A stretch of DNA of 64,000 bases from Pseudomaricurvus sp033283175 (GTDB lineage: Bacteria; Pseudomonadota; Gammaproteobacteria; Pseudomonadales; Cellvibrionaceae): the NCBI GenBank assembly GCA_033283175.1, contig JAWMQM010000004.1:62001-126000 (forward strand), read 5' to 3'. The notes beneath the pieces were generated by a model, which made no database searches, was not told the DNA's origin, and saw nothing but the letters and a program-made list of their open reading frames with translations. Shown in pieces: positions 51,574 through 59,949 of the stretch (positions are counted from its first letter, which is position 1; every line of letters starts with the position of its first letter). Both the position numbers and the translations under genes were made by a program.

Positions 51574-52746
51574 TCAGGATTCCACGCCGCCGATGGCGAC
51601 TCCGGTAAAGGTGTGGTTTACGTGCATGGCATCAATGTGTTCGCCATAGGTGTTAAAGCCAATCACCTTGTAGCGCTGGTACAGCTGCGAGAGCTGGCCC
51701 GTGAGTCGCTTCTGGGTGGCTTCGATACGACGATGGATACAGTCGTAACCAATCACCAGCTGCGGCTCACCCATCTCCTCCACCAGCGACTGCATGCGCT
51801 GCTCAAACTCCCCCACCAGATCCCCCTCGTCCATGCGGGTGAGCACGATGCCATTGTCGATGGCGCAGAAGAACTTCAGGCTCATGTCGTCATTGACCCG
51901 CTGGATGGAGCGTATGTAGTAGTTATCGCCCACCTGCACCGCCAGCGGGTGGCGGGCAAAACTGGCGGGCTGCAGCTCATCCAGGGAGAGCCCCATCATG
52001 CGACAGTACTCCAGTGCCGCCGGTTCGGCATTGAACTCGTAGGCGATGCGCTTGTTGGGATCGGCCTTGGTCACCACCAGTTTTTCTGCCGACGCCGGCA
52101 TGTGGTGACCGCTCATCACCGCAAAGGGGTAGATGGTATTGATGAGGATGATGCAGGCGGCATTGTTGTAAAACTGGTGATTGAAATAGATGTGGGTATC
52201 TCGCAGGTGCAGGCTGTCCCCGGCGGAGCCGCCCACCAGAGGAATCCCCTGCAGGGCATCGTTAAGGGCGCTAAGCACCTGCTCTTCCCGTACCGACAGG
52301 CCATCCAGCAGGGAGAGGGCGAAGCTATGATCCAGCACCGGTGCAATGGCGCGATTGTCCAGCGACTCCAGCATGGGGGTTATTATATTGGCGGCCTGGC
52401 GTTCACTGAAGGTGGCCAGGTCTTCCAGCAGCCGTGCTTCCACCACAAACCCGTCAGCGCTGAGGCTGAAACCACTGATGGAGCCGGTGGCGAGGCCGGA
52501 AGGCATGATTTCTCCGGCGGTGGTACAGCCCACCACCAGGGTGTCGCCAAACAGCCGGGTCAGTTCCCGGCCCAGTTTTTCACGGTCGTACTCCACACAG
52601 CAGAAGAAAAAAACGCAGGCTGTGTTGTCCATGGCCAGGTCACGGTAGAGCTCCTGCGCGGCGATGGCAGGGTCACTGGCGCTGGAGCCGCCGCTGCGAA
52701 CAGCGTTCTCCGGCAGGGTGTAGGTTGGGTTTCCAGCCGCTAGCAT
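51574..52746 (-). CDS. FIST-domain sensory protein
   Basis: 390 residues. FIST_N (about 30-225; FFCCVEYDREKLGRELTRLFGDTLVVGCTTAGEI) and FIST_C (about 235-370; YCRMMGLSLDEL, IRSIQRVNDDMSLKFFCAIDNGIVLTRM) domains. FIST proteins bind small molecules and signal to kinases. Gene order FIST then hybrid kinase fits a two-protein sensor whose ligand may be an alcohol or its oxidation product. The short gap to pqqE (52747-52928) shows no gene. Confidence 0.86.
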   Translation of the reverse strand: MLAAGNPTYTLPENAVRSGGSSASDPAIAAQELYRDLAMDNTACVFFFCCVEYDREKLGRELTRLFGDTLVVGCTTAGEIMPSGLATGSISGFSLSADGFVVEARLLEDLATFSERQAANIITPMLESLDNRAIAPVLDHSFALSLLDGLSVREEQVLSALNDALQGIPLVGGSAGDSLHLRDTHIYFNHQFYNNAACIILINTIYPFAVMSGHHMPASAEKLVVTKADPNKRIAYEFNAEPAALEYCRMMGLSLDELQPASFARHPLAVQVGDNYYIRSIQRVNDDMSLKFFCAIDNGIVLTRMDEGDLVGEFEQRMQSLVEEMGEPQLVIGYDCIHRRIEATQKRLTGQLSQLYQRYKVIGFNTYGEHIDAMHVNHTFTGVAIGGVES

Positions 52747-52928
52747 GGCTATTACCTCGGGTGTAATCGTTATTGTTATGGTTATTGTGTTGTATTTGTC
52801 CCGCTAATTTTATCAGCTTTTGGTCTACCAGCTTAGTCGTTTAGCGAATTGAAACGCGCCGGGCAATCATGGTTGCCTATATACCCTGCCCCTCCCGACA
52901 GCCGGCCGGGCGCTGCTGCCCGCCACCC

Positions 52929-54086
52929 TTACTTACGACCGCACCCGGATTGCAGCTCATTCCGGTCACCGGCCACCAGCTGGCGGGAGTTCTCCGGATT
53001 GCGGAACCGCAGCGGCTGCACCTCCGGATCGGTCTCCTGCGCGGCCGCCACAACATCCGCCACCCGGTGGTGATGGGGGGATTTGCTGCACACCGGGTCC
53101 GCATTGCTGGCGTCACCTGTGAGCATATACGCCTGGCAGCGACAGCCGCCGAAGTCCTTCTGCTTTTCCGGACAGCTGCGACAGGGCTCCTGCATCCACT
53201 CATCGCCACGGAAGTGGTTGAATCCCGGGGAGTCGTACCAGATCTCCTGCAGCGGTACGGTTTTTACATTGGGGAAGTCCAGCGGCAGTACCCGGGCACT
53301 GTGGCAGGGCAGTGCGCGGCCATCCGGGGCGATGGTGAGGAAGATAGAGCCCCAGCCATTCATGCAGGGTTTGGGGCGCTCTTCAAAGTAGTCCGGCACC
53401 ACAAAGTAGATCTTCATGCGCTCCTGCAACCGTTCGCGGTAGGCGTTGGTCACGGCTTCCGCGTGCTGCAGCTGTTCCCGGGTGGGCAGTAATTGCTGAC
53501 GATTATGAAAAGCCCAGCCGTAATACTGGGTATTGGCCAGCTCCACGTAGTCGGCCCCCAGCTCCACACAGAGATCCAGGATCGACTCTATGTGATCGAT
53601 ATTCATGCGGTGCAACACGAAGTTCACCACCATCGGGTAGTCGAACTCCTTCACCGCCGCAGCCATCTCCAACTTGTTGGCAAACGCCTTGCGGCTGCCC
53701 GCCAGGTAGTTATTGATGTCGGCGTCGCTGTCCTGGAAGCTGAGCTGGATATGATCGAGCCCTGCCTGCTTGAGGCTGGCGATGCGCTCGCGACTGAGCC
53801 CCATGCCGGAGGTAATCAGGTTGGTGTAGTAACCCAGCTGCCGCCCCTCGGCAACCAGGATTTCAAGGTCCTGCCGCACCAGTGGCTCGCCGCCGGAAAA
53901 GCCCAGCTGCGCCGCCCCCATGGCCCTGCCCTGCTGCAGCACCTGCAGCCACTGCTCAGTGCTCAGCTCCTCCTTGATGTGGGCAAAATCCACGGGGTTG
54001 GAGCAATAAGGACACTGCAGCGGGCAGCGATAGGTGAGCTCCGCCAGTAGCCACAGCGGCGGCGCAGGACTAGTCGCGGCACTCAC
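52929..54086 (-). CDS. pqqE: PQQ biosynthesis radical-SAM enzyme PqqE
   Basis: 385 residues from a GTG at 54086 that overlaps the pqqD end by 17 bp; upstream frame codons lie in pqqD. Radical SAM CPLQCPYC motif in LTYRCPLQCPYCSNP, FSGGEPLVRQDLE, and the SPASM-type C-terminal cysteines (CHSARVL, CRSCPEKQKDFGGCRCQA). It makes the Glu-Tyr carbon-carbon bond in PqqA, the first step of PQQ synthesis, with PqqD as peptide chaperone. Confidence 0.95.
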   Translation of the reverse strand: MSAATSPAPPLWLLAELTYRCPLQCPYCSNPVDFAHIKEELSTEQWLQVLQQGRAMGAAQLGFSGGEPLVRQDLEILVAEGRQLGYYTNLITSGMGLSRERIASLKQAGLDHIQLSFQDSDADINNYLAGSRKAFANKLEMAAAVKEFDYPMVVNFVLHRMNIDHIESILDLCVELGADYVELANTQYYGWAFHNRQQLLPTREQLQHAEAVTNAYRERLQERMKIYFVVPDYFEERPKPCMNGWGSIFLTIAPDGRALPCHSARVLPLDFPNVKTVPLQEIWYDSPGFNHFRGDEWMQEPCRSCPEKQKDFGGCRCQAYMLTGDASNADPVCSKSPHHHRVADVVAAAQETDPEVQPLRFRNPENSRQLVAGDRNELQSGCGRK

Positions 54087-54351
54087 AGCGTGTCCAGCCG
54101 TTGCGTGTGGCACCTTCGAAGAACTCGTCGATGTCGTTGTCGATATCCTCCACCTCCGGGTAACGCTGTTGCAGCTCCAGGCTGATTTCGGCAATGGTGC
54201 GGTCGCCATTGCAGGCGCGCAGGATCTCCGCGGCACTGTGGTTGAGTTTCACCATCCCCTCTGGATAGAGCAGTACATAGGCATCCTGTACCGGCTCCCA
54301 TTGCAAACGGAAGTGACGGTTAAGCGTGGGTATCAGTTGTGGATTCATCAT
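54070..54351 (-). CDS. pqqD: PQQ biosynthesis peptide chaperone PqqD
   Basis: 93 residues of the winged-helix PqqD fold: RHFRLQWEPVQDAYVLLYPEGMVKLNHSAAEILRACNGDRTIAEI and LQQRYPE with a terminal DIDEFF helix. It binds PqqA and delivers it to PqqE. Starts 4 bp inside the pqqC end and overlaps the pqqE start. Confidence 0.95.
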   Translation of the reverse strand: MMNPQLIPTLNRHFRLQWEPVQDAYVLLYPEGMVKLNHSAAEILRACNGDRTIAEISLELQQRYPEVEDIDNDIDEFFEGATRNGWTRCECRD

Positions 54352-55139
54352 GCTGTCTGCACCTCCCGCTGTCTGTCGCGCAACTGGCGTTGCTCCAGAT
54401 CATGGTGATACGGAGGCCGCTCGTAGACATAGGCCATGGTCACCGCATCGAGCAGACTCCAGAGTACATCCAGCTTGAACTGCAGGATCTCCAGCGCCCG
54501 CTGTTGCTGCCCGGCGCTACGGAAATATTGCAGCGTGACCGTCAGGCCATGGTCCACATCGCGGCGGGCTTCACCCAGGCGCTTACGGAAATAGCGCATA
54601 CCGTCGAGATTGATCCAGGGATAGTGCTCGGGCCAGGTATCGAGACGGCGCTGGTGGATCTCGGGGGCAAACATCTCGGTCAGTGACGAGCAAACCGCCT
54701 CCTGCCAGGTGGCGCTGCGGGCAAAGTTGACGTAGGCGTCAACCGCGAAACGCACCGCCGGCAACACATGGCGATGATCCAGCAGCTCTTCACGACTTAG
54801 TCCACAGGCCTCGCCCAGGTCCAGCCAGGCCTCGATACCACTGTCGTCATCGCCGCGACCGTCGTGGTCGAGGATGCGCTGGATCCACTGCCGGCGCACG
54901 GAGCGATCGGGGCAGTTGGCCATGATGGCGGCGTCCTTCAGCGGGATGCTGGTCTGGTAGTAGAAGCGGTTGGCTACCCAGCCGCGAATCTGTTCCGGCG
55001 TGCACTGGCCGCTGTGCATGGCCACATGAAACGGATGGTGGATGTGATACAGGCGCCCCTTGTCGCGCAAAGCCTGCTCGAAGGATGCAATGTCCATCGC
55101 GGGAATGTCCATCGCTGCTGTATTGGGTTGGGTATTCAT
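54348..55139 (-). CDS. pqqC: PQQ synthase PqqC
   Basis: 263 residues of the TenA/PqqC all-helical fold. GRLYHIHHPFHVAMHSGQCTPEQIRGWVANRFYYQTSIPLKDAAIMANCPD is nearly invariant in PqqC and holds the active-site His and Arg residues; further ones are in EMFAPEIHQRR. It catalyses the final oxidative ring closure to PQQ with O2. About 12 additional residues precede the usual start. Confidence 0.96.
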   Translation of the reverse strand: MNTQPNTAAMDIPAMDIASFEQALRDKGRLYHIHHPFHVAMHSGQCTPEQIRGWVANRFYYQTSIPLKDAAIMANCPDRSVRRQWIQRILDHDGRGDDDSGIEAWLDLGEACGLSREELLDHRHVLPAVRFAVDAYVNFARSATWQEAVCSSLTEMFAPEIHQRRLDTWPEHYPWINLDGMRYFRKRLGEARRDVDHGLTVTLQYFRSAGQQQRALEILQFKLDVLWSLLDAVTMAYVYERPPYHHDLEQRQLRDRQREVQTA

Positions 55140-56143
55140 CCGATGGCCTCCTTTCTGCCGGAAAGATCAGGGCCTCTTCCAGGCAGTTTCTGGCTTCTGT
55201 TATGGGTAAGGGCCTGGGACCGACTGGCCCCGAGGAAGATATCCATACCATCGCTGGCCACTTCGATACCTTCAGCCAGCAACTCGGCCCGCTCCGGCGA
55301 TTCGTCGTCGAGGATCGGGTTGGTATTGTTGATATGGATAAGAATCTTGCGCTGCTCACCGAAGCGCCGCAGTACTTCGATCATGCCACCCTTGCCGGAC
55401 TGGGGCAGGTGCCCCATCTCCCGCGCCAGTTTGGTACCAACACCGGCGAGGATCATCTCGTCCTCGCGCCAGAAGGTACCATCCACCAGCAGGCAATCGC
55501 TGCGCTCCATGTAACCCGCCAGGTTCTCATCCAGGCCACCGAGACCCGGGGCATAGAAAAGACTCTGGCCGGACTCCAGGTCCTCCAGGAAGAGGGCAAT
55601 ATTGTCCCCCGGATGGGGATCATTGCGGTGGGGCGAATAAGGCGGCGCCTTGCCCTGCAGCGGTACCGGGGTGATGCGCAGGCCCTCAAAGCCTGGCACC
55701 TGCAGGGAGGAACCGTCGATGGGCAGGCGCTGGTGGCGAATGCCGCCATCCCAGCTTTTGAGGATATTGAACACCGGGAAGCCGGTGGTCAGGTCCTGAT
55801 ACACCATCTCGGTGGTGTAGACATCGAAGGGACAGCCCTCGCGCAACATCAGCAGGCCGGTGGTGTGATCGATCTGGCTGTCCACCAGCAGCACCGAGCG
55901 GATGCCGGTTCCCCGCAGGCCACGCTGCGGCTGGATGTCGCGGAAGGACTCCAGCTGGGCGCGAATATCGGGGGAGGCGTTGATCAGCAACCAGTGCTCA
56001 TCGTCCATGCTCACCGCAATGGAGGACTGGGTGCGCGGTGTGGCCTTGATCTTGCCGTTGCGCACGCCGTAACAGTTGCTGCAGTTGCAGTTCCACTGCG
56101 GAAAACCGCCACCGGCTGCTGATCCTAAAATATGAATTCTCAT
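55136..56143 (-). CDS. pqqB: PQQ biosynthesis hydroxylase PqqB
   Basis: 335 residues of the metallo-beta-lactamase fold; VLGSAAGGGFPQWNCNCSNC at the N-terminus is the PqqB signature, with DSQIDHTTGLLMLREG and HINNTNPIL among the metal-site motifs. It hydroxylates the cross-linked Glu-Tyr dipeptide. Overlaps pqqC by 4 bp. Confidence 0.95.
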   Translation of the reverse strand: MRIHILGSAAGGGFPQWNCNCSNCYGVRNGKIKATPRTQSSIAVSMDDEHWLLINASPDIRAQLESFRDIQPQRGLRGTGIRSVLLVDSQIDHTTGLLMLREGCPFDVYTTEMVYQDLTTGFPVFNILKSWDGGIRHQRLPIDGSSLQVPGFEGLRITPVPLQGKAPPYSPHRNDPHPGDNIALFLEDLESGQSLFYAPGLGGLDENLAGYMERSDCLLVDGTFWREDEMILAGVGTKLAREMGHLPQSGKGGMIEVLRRFGEQRKILIHINNTNPILDDESPERAELLAEGIEVASDGMDIFLGASRSQALTHNRSQKLPGRGPDLSGRKEAIG

Positions 56144-56171
56144 GCAGGTTTACTTCGTCAGCGGGCAGGAT

Positions 56172-56186
56172 CCGGGGCTACCCCAG
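56172..56186 (-). other. Small hairpin between pqqA and pqqB
   Basis: GGGG-TAG-CCCC stem on the minus strand in the 58-bp gap. A partial attenuator here would explain the usual excess of PqqA over the other Pqq proteins. Weak structure, so low confidence. Confidence 0.3.
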
Positions 56187-56201
56187 GGTAACCCCACTCA
56201 T

Positions 56202-56273
56202 TTAGCGAACGCTGAAGTACATAGTGACTTCAAAACCGATTCGCAGATCCTGATAAGCGGGTTTAGTCCACAT
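56202..56273 (-). CDS. pqqA: PQQ precursor peptide PqqA
   Basis: 23 residues, too short for standard gene finding. The peptide MWTKPAYQDLRIGFEVTMYF and three more residues has the obligatory Glu15-x3-Tyr19 pair that PqqE joins to make PQQ. ATG preceded by GAGGAG. It lies at the head of pqqABCDE, about 110 bp downstream of a CCAAAGTAC motif (56384-56391). Confidence 0.95.
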   Translation of the reverse strand: MWTKPAYQDLRIGFEVTMYFSVR

Positions 56274-56369
56274 AACATGCTCCTCGTACTGACCATTTTG
56301 AATTTGCTCTGCAATGGTTAGCGCCATACTGCTTTCGCCACCATTAACCTCAGTCTAATCAGGGCTATG

Positions 56370-56398
56370 GCGAGGGAATACTGTACTTTGGGAGCAAT
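56370..56398 (-). promoter_or_regulatory. Shared motif upstream of pqqA
   Basis: On the minus strand AATTG-N3-CCAAAGT-N5-ATTCCCTCGCC. The same core with identical spacing occurs upstream of the TonB receptor (62386-62411). In both a TTAGAC-like -10 candidate follows further downstream (ATTAGA). Confidence 0.65.
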
Positions 56399-56496
56399 TC
56401 CGGCTGGCTTTGGTAGCGGCAGTACCTGGGGCAGACCACGGGATTAAAGGGTCACTGGCGGGTGCCGGCGCGGCGGGAAACATGGGCGGGATACGT

Positions 56497-56544
56497 AAAA
56501 AAGCCCGCAAGCACCGGTGGGGGGACCGGTGACAACCTTGCGGG
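56497..56544 (-). terminator. Terminator of the aldehyde dehydrogenase gene
   Basis: CCCGCAAG/CTTGCGGG outer stem (56504-56511, 56537-56544) with an inner CACCGGT/ACCGGTG stem; on the minus strand it is followed by six T residues. It lies 140 bp after the stop. Confidence 0.9.
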
Positions 56545-56685
56545 GAAAGACGAGATAACAACGAAACAGCCTCCTGACCCGGACCTGCCCTGTTCAGGGC
56601 AGACAGCGTCCGGGGAGGAGGGGTACAACTTCAGAGGCTCAGGGTAACGCTGCTCTGATCCTGCTTACATACAAGACTGTGTACG

Positions 56686-58206
56686 TCAGAAGAAGCCCAA
56701 TGGATTAGTGCTGTAGCTCACCAGCAGGTTCTTGGTCTGCTGATAGTGATCCAGCATCATCTTGTGGGTCTCGCGACCGATACCGGACTTCTTGTAACCA
56801 CCGAAAGCGGCGTGGGCCGGATAGGCGTGGTAGCAGTTGGTCCACACACGGCCCGCCTGGATGCCGCGACCCATGCGGTAGGCGCGGTTGATGTCGCGGG
56901 TCCAGACGCCGGAGCCAAGACCGTAGGCGGTGTCGTTGGCTATCGCCAGTGCCTCCGCCTCATCCTTGAAGGTGGTGATACCCAGCACCGGGCCGAAGAT
57001 CTCCTCCTGGAACACGCGCATCTTGTTGTGGCCCACCATCAGGGTTGGCTCCACGTAGTAGCCACCGGACAGGTGACCAGACAGCATCTTGCGGTTACCA
57101 CCGAGAATCAGGTCGGCACCTTCGTTGCGACCGATATCCATGTAAGAGAGGATCTTATCCAGCTGCTCCTGGGAGGCCTGGGCGCCAATCATGGTCTCGG
57201 TATCCAGCGGGTCGCCCTGCTTGATGGCACGGGAACGCTCCAGCACCCGCTCCAGGAAGTCGTCGTAGATGCTCTCGTGCACCAGTGCACGGGATGGGCA
57301 GGTACAGACCTCACCCTGGTTGAAGAAGCCCAACAGCAAACCTTCCACCGCCTTGCTGATGAAGTCATCCTCGAAATCCATGACATCGGCGAAGTAGATG
57401 TTGGGGGATTTACCGCCCAGCTCTACAGTGGAGGGGATCAGGCTGTTGGCTGCACACTTGAGGATCTCGGTGCCCACAGCGGTGGAACCGGTAAAGGCCA
57501 GCTTGGCAATACGGGAACTGGTGGCCAGGGGCGCGCCGGCCTCGGAACCAAAGCCATTAACGATGTTGATGGTACCCGGTGGCAGCAGGTCGCCAATCAG
57601 TTCCATCATCACCAGGATGCTTACCGGGGTCTGCTCGGCAGGCTTCATAACAATGCAGTTACCGGCGGCCAGTGCCGGCGCCAGTTTCCAGGCAGCCATC
57701 AGCAGCGGGAAGTTCCAGGGAATGATCTGACCCACCACACCGTAGGGCTCGTGGAAATGGTAGCTGGCAGTGGTGGCATCAATTTCAGCGGCACTACCTT
57801 CCTGGGCGCGGATACAACCGGCGAAGTAGCGGAAGTGGTCCACCACCAGCGGGATGTCGGCGTTAAGGGTCTCGCGGATGGCCTTGCCGTTCTCCCAGGT
57901 CTCGGCAACGGCCAGCATCTCCAGATTCTGTTCGATGCGATCGGCGATGCGCAGCAGCATGTTGGAGCGCTCACCCACAGAGGTTGCACCCCAGGCGTCT
58001 TTCGCCTTGTGGGCCGCATCCAGCGCCAGCTCAATATCGGCAGCGGAGGAACGGGCTACTTCGCAGTAGGGCTCGCCGGTAACGGGGGTGATATTGGCGA
58101 AATAACGACCTTCTACCGGTGGCACCCACTCGCCGCCAATGAAGTTGTCGTAGCGGGGTTTGAACGTGATGACTGAGCCTTCATGGCCGGGTTGTGCGTA
58201 GATCAT
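56686..58206 (-). CDS. exaC: NAD-dependent aldehyde dehydrogenase (ExaC/AldB type)
   Basis: 506 residues. Catalytic Cys in FNQGEVCTCPSRA, general-base Glu in VELGGKSPN, and the cofactor motif FTGSTAVGTEI. The ExaC/AcoD/AldB-type C-terminus SGIGRETHKMMLDHYQQTKNLLVSYS is clear. It oxidises the aldehyde made by the quinoprotein dehydrogenase to acid, completing alcohol oxidation in the cytoplasm (acetaldehyde in ExaC). A CCAAAGTAC motif lies about 108 bp upstream. Confidence 0.93.
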   Translation of the reverse strand: MIYAQPGHEGSVITFKPRYDNFIGGEWVPPVEGRYFANITPVTGEPYCEVARSSAADIELALDAAHKAKDAWGATSVGERSNMLLRIADRIEQNLEMLAVAETWENGKAIRETLNADIPLVVDHFRYFAGCIRAQEGSAAEIDATTASYHFHEPYGVVGQIIPWNFPLLMAAWKLAPALAAGNCIVMKPAEQTPVSILVMMELIGDLLPPGTINIVNGFGSEAGAPLATSSRIAKLAFTGSTAVGTEILKCAANSLIPSTVELGGKSPNIYFADVMDFEDDFISKAVEGLLLGFFNQGEVCTCPSRALVHESIYDDFLERVLERSRAIKQGDPLDTETMIGAQASQEQLDKILSYMDIGRNEGADLILGGNRKMLSGHLSGGYYVEPTLMVGHNKMRVFQEEIFGPVLGITTFKDEAEALAIANDTAYGLGSGVWTRDINRAYRMGRGIQAGRVWTNCYHAYPAHAAFGGYKKSGIGRETHKMMLDHYQQTKNLLVSYSTNPLGFF

Positions 58207-58311
58207 GATTATTAACCTCTTAGTAGGTGTCGGGTGGGGATCTCTCTCGGGGATCCCTTCGCGGCAGAACCGGACACCTTCATACTAGGCCTGACCCATG
58301 GGCGGCATAAG

Positions 58312-58323
58312 TGTACTTTGGTG
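58312..58323 (-). promoter_or_regulatory. Shared CCAAAGTAC motif upstream of aldehyde dehydrogenase
   Basis: Minus-strand ACCAAAGTACAC, followed by TTATGCCGCCC, similar to the CCAAAGT-N-TTCCCTCGCC pattern at pqqA. Suggests a common regulator. Confidence 0.55.
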
Positions 58324-58426
58324 TGCATGGTTCTAATCATTTAGTTGTAGATACGTGGTGGGAAAGTGGCACCTGAAGCCGTACTGCTCTCACTCAGGTC
58401 GCCAACGGTCTCTTCGCAGTATGGGC

Positions 58427-58468
58427 AAAAAAGACCGGGCTTCTGGGGAAAGGATCAGAGAGCCCGGT
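58427..58468 (-). terminator. Terminator of the porin gene
   Basis: Stem ACCGGGCT/AGCCCGGT (58434-58441, 58461-58468), followed on the minus strand by a six-base T-run, 26 bp after the porin stop. Confidence 0.85.
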
Positions 58469-58493
58469 AAACACCCAACCTGTGTGCTGACAA

Positions 58494-59672
58494 TCAGAAG
58501 TTGGCGATCAGGCCGAGAGCCACGGTCTTGGTCTCTTCTTCCGCCGAGCCGATTGCCAGTGTGTTGATGTTGTACTCCACCACGGTGCGCAGCACGGAGT
58601 TCACGTCGTGGAACCAGGCGATCTGGGAGGTCTCATTGTTCCACTCGGTGGCAGTCTCTACCGTGGTTTCACCGTAGGAGACCACAAAGCGCTCACTCCC
58701 AAAGGCGTAAGAGGCCTGCGCCACGTAACCATCGCTGTCCACTTCCTCACCGTTCTCAGAGATCAGCCCCTGCAGGCCCAGTCCCGCATCGGTACCGGGG
58801 CCGAGCAGCAAGCCGAGCCCTTCACCCTGGAAACCGGACGCGTGCAGCGACAGGCCACCCAGCTTCACCTTCACACCGTAAGAGGTGCCCAGGGAATCCA
58901 CATCGTCTACCGCCGGATCCTGGCTTTCGGAGCTCTGCTGCAGGAAACCCAACCAGGCGGTGACGGCACTGTTGTCGCCAATCGCGGTGTGGTAAGTGGC
59001 CTCGGCCTCGAAGCGGGGATTCTCCTCTTCACTGGTGCGACCGGCACCGGTATCTGTGGTGGCATTACCCGGATCCACAATTCCCACCGCCACCTTAAAG
59101 CCGCCCATATCCGGTGTGCGGTAGGTAATCTGGGAATGGGGGAACGGATAGAAGTAACCGCTGCCGATGTGGCCGAAAGAGACGCCCTGGCCATCGATCA
59201 GCCCGAGGGTATCGTTAACGGCGCCGTAACCCATCAGCATCTCATCGAGAAAAATGTTGGAGCGGCTGAAGAGGGTAAAGTCCTTACCAAACAGAATCTG
59301 GCCCCAGCTGCCATCCACGGTGCCGTAGAACTGGCGCACATCGATACCGGTGCTGGTGATGGCGGTGTCGCTGTCGTTGATGGTGACCCAGAAGGAGGAG
59401 CGGCCGCCGACGGTAAGGTCGTCAATTTTCTTGCTGAAGTTGAAACCGATCCAGTTGGGCAGCAGGCCCATTTTCACCCGCGACTGTGTGCGATCGGTAT
59501 CGGCAATTTCATTGTCGGAATCGCTGCGCACATAGAAAGTATTGAAGGACGCATCCACAGAGACTGTGGTTTCGTCGGTGTTGTAAAGCTCTACGGCTGC
59601 GTGACCGGGCATGCTCAGCACCATCGCCGCAGCGCCAGAGATCATGCACTGATTTATTGTCGATCTTTTCAT
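58494..59672 (-). CDS. Outer-membrane porin
   Basis: 392 residues. Signal peptide (MISGAAAMVLSMPGHA), then amphipathic strands ending in the C-terminal aromatic LGLIANF typical of outer-membrane beta-barrels. Repeated patterns such as QILFGKDFTLFSRSNIF and TYRTPDMGGFKVAVGI resemble gram-negative 16-stranded porins. Acidic overall with several Asp-rich loops. Probably the entry route for the alcohol or PQQ/metal used by this island; specificity unknown. Confidence 0.75.
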   Translation of the reverse strand: MKRSTINQCMISGAAAMVLSMPGHAAVELYNTDETTVSVDASFNTFYVRSDSDNEIADTDRTQSRVKMGLLPNWIGFNFSKKIDDLTVGGRSSFWVTINDSDTAITSTGIDVRQFYGTVDGSWGQILFGKDFTLFSRSNIFLDEMLMGYGAVNDTLGLIDGQGVSFGHIGSGYFYPFPHSQITYRTPDMGGFKVAVGIVDPGNATTDTGAGRTSEEENPRFEAEATYHTAIGDNSAVTAWLGFLQQSSESQDPAVDDVDSLGTSYGVKVKLGGLSLHASGFQGEGLGLLLGPGTDAGLGLQGLISENGEEVDSDGYVAQASYAFGSERFVVSYGETTVETATEWNNETSQIAWFHDVNSVLRTVVEYNINTLAIGSAEEETKTVALGLIANF

Positions 59673-59924
59673 GACGTCTCCTGAGTTTCCATTATCTGAT
59701 TTTTATTCAACGGCTCGTCCTGCGGCGCCAGAGCGACCATCAGTGTGAGGGACCGTGTCTTGCTTCGACGGATACAGGATGACGCGCACCTGACGGGAAA
59801 CACATACGACCAAGAGGCGAAAAAAGTGGTCATTTAGTCAGGGGGAAACTGCTGCCAAGGTGGCAGCACCAAAGGCGAAGAAAAGTATTGGTTGCCAGAA
59901 AATTAAAACGGCAAAGCGAAGCGG

Positions 59925-59949
59925 AAAAGCGCTGGGAAATTACCAGCGC
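59925..59949 (-). terminator. Terminator overlapping the TonB-receptor stop codon
   Basis: GCGCTGG/CCAGCGC arms (59929-59935 and 59943-59949) with the TAA stop (59942-59940) in the 7-nt loop, followed on the minus strand by four T residues. The last coding codons form the 5' arm. Confidence 0.75.

Noticed and set aside
56746..58176. 476-codon open frame opposite the aldehyde dehydrogenase
   Set aside because: Shadow of a strongly conserved gene; Gly/His/Val-rich composition, no ribosome-binding site.
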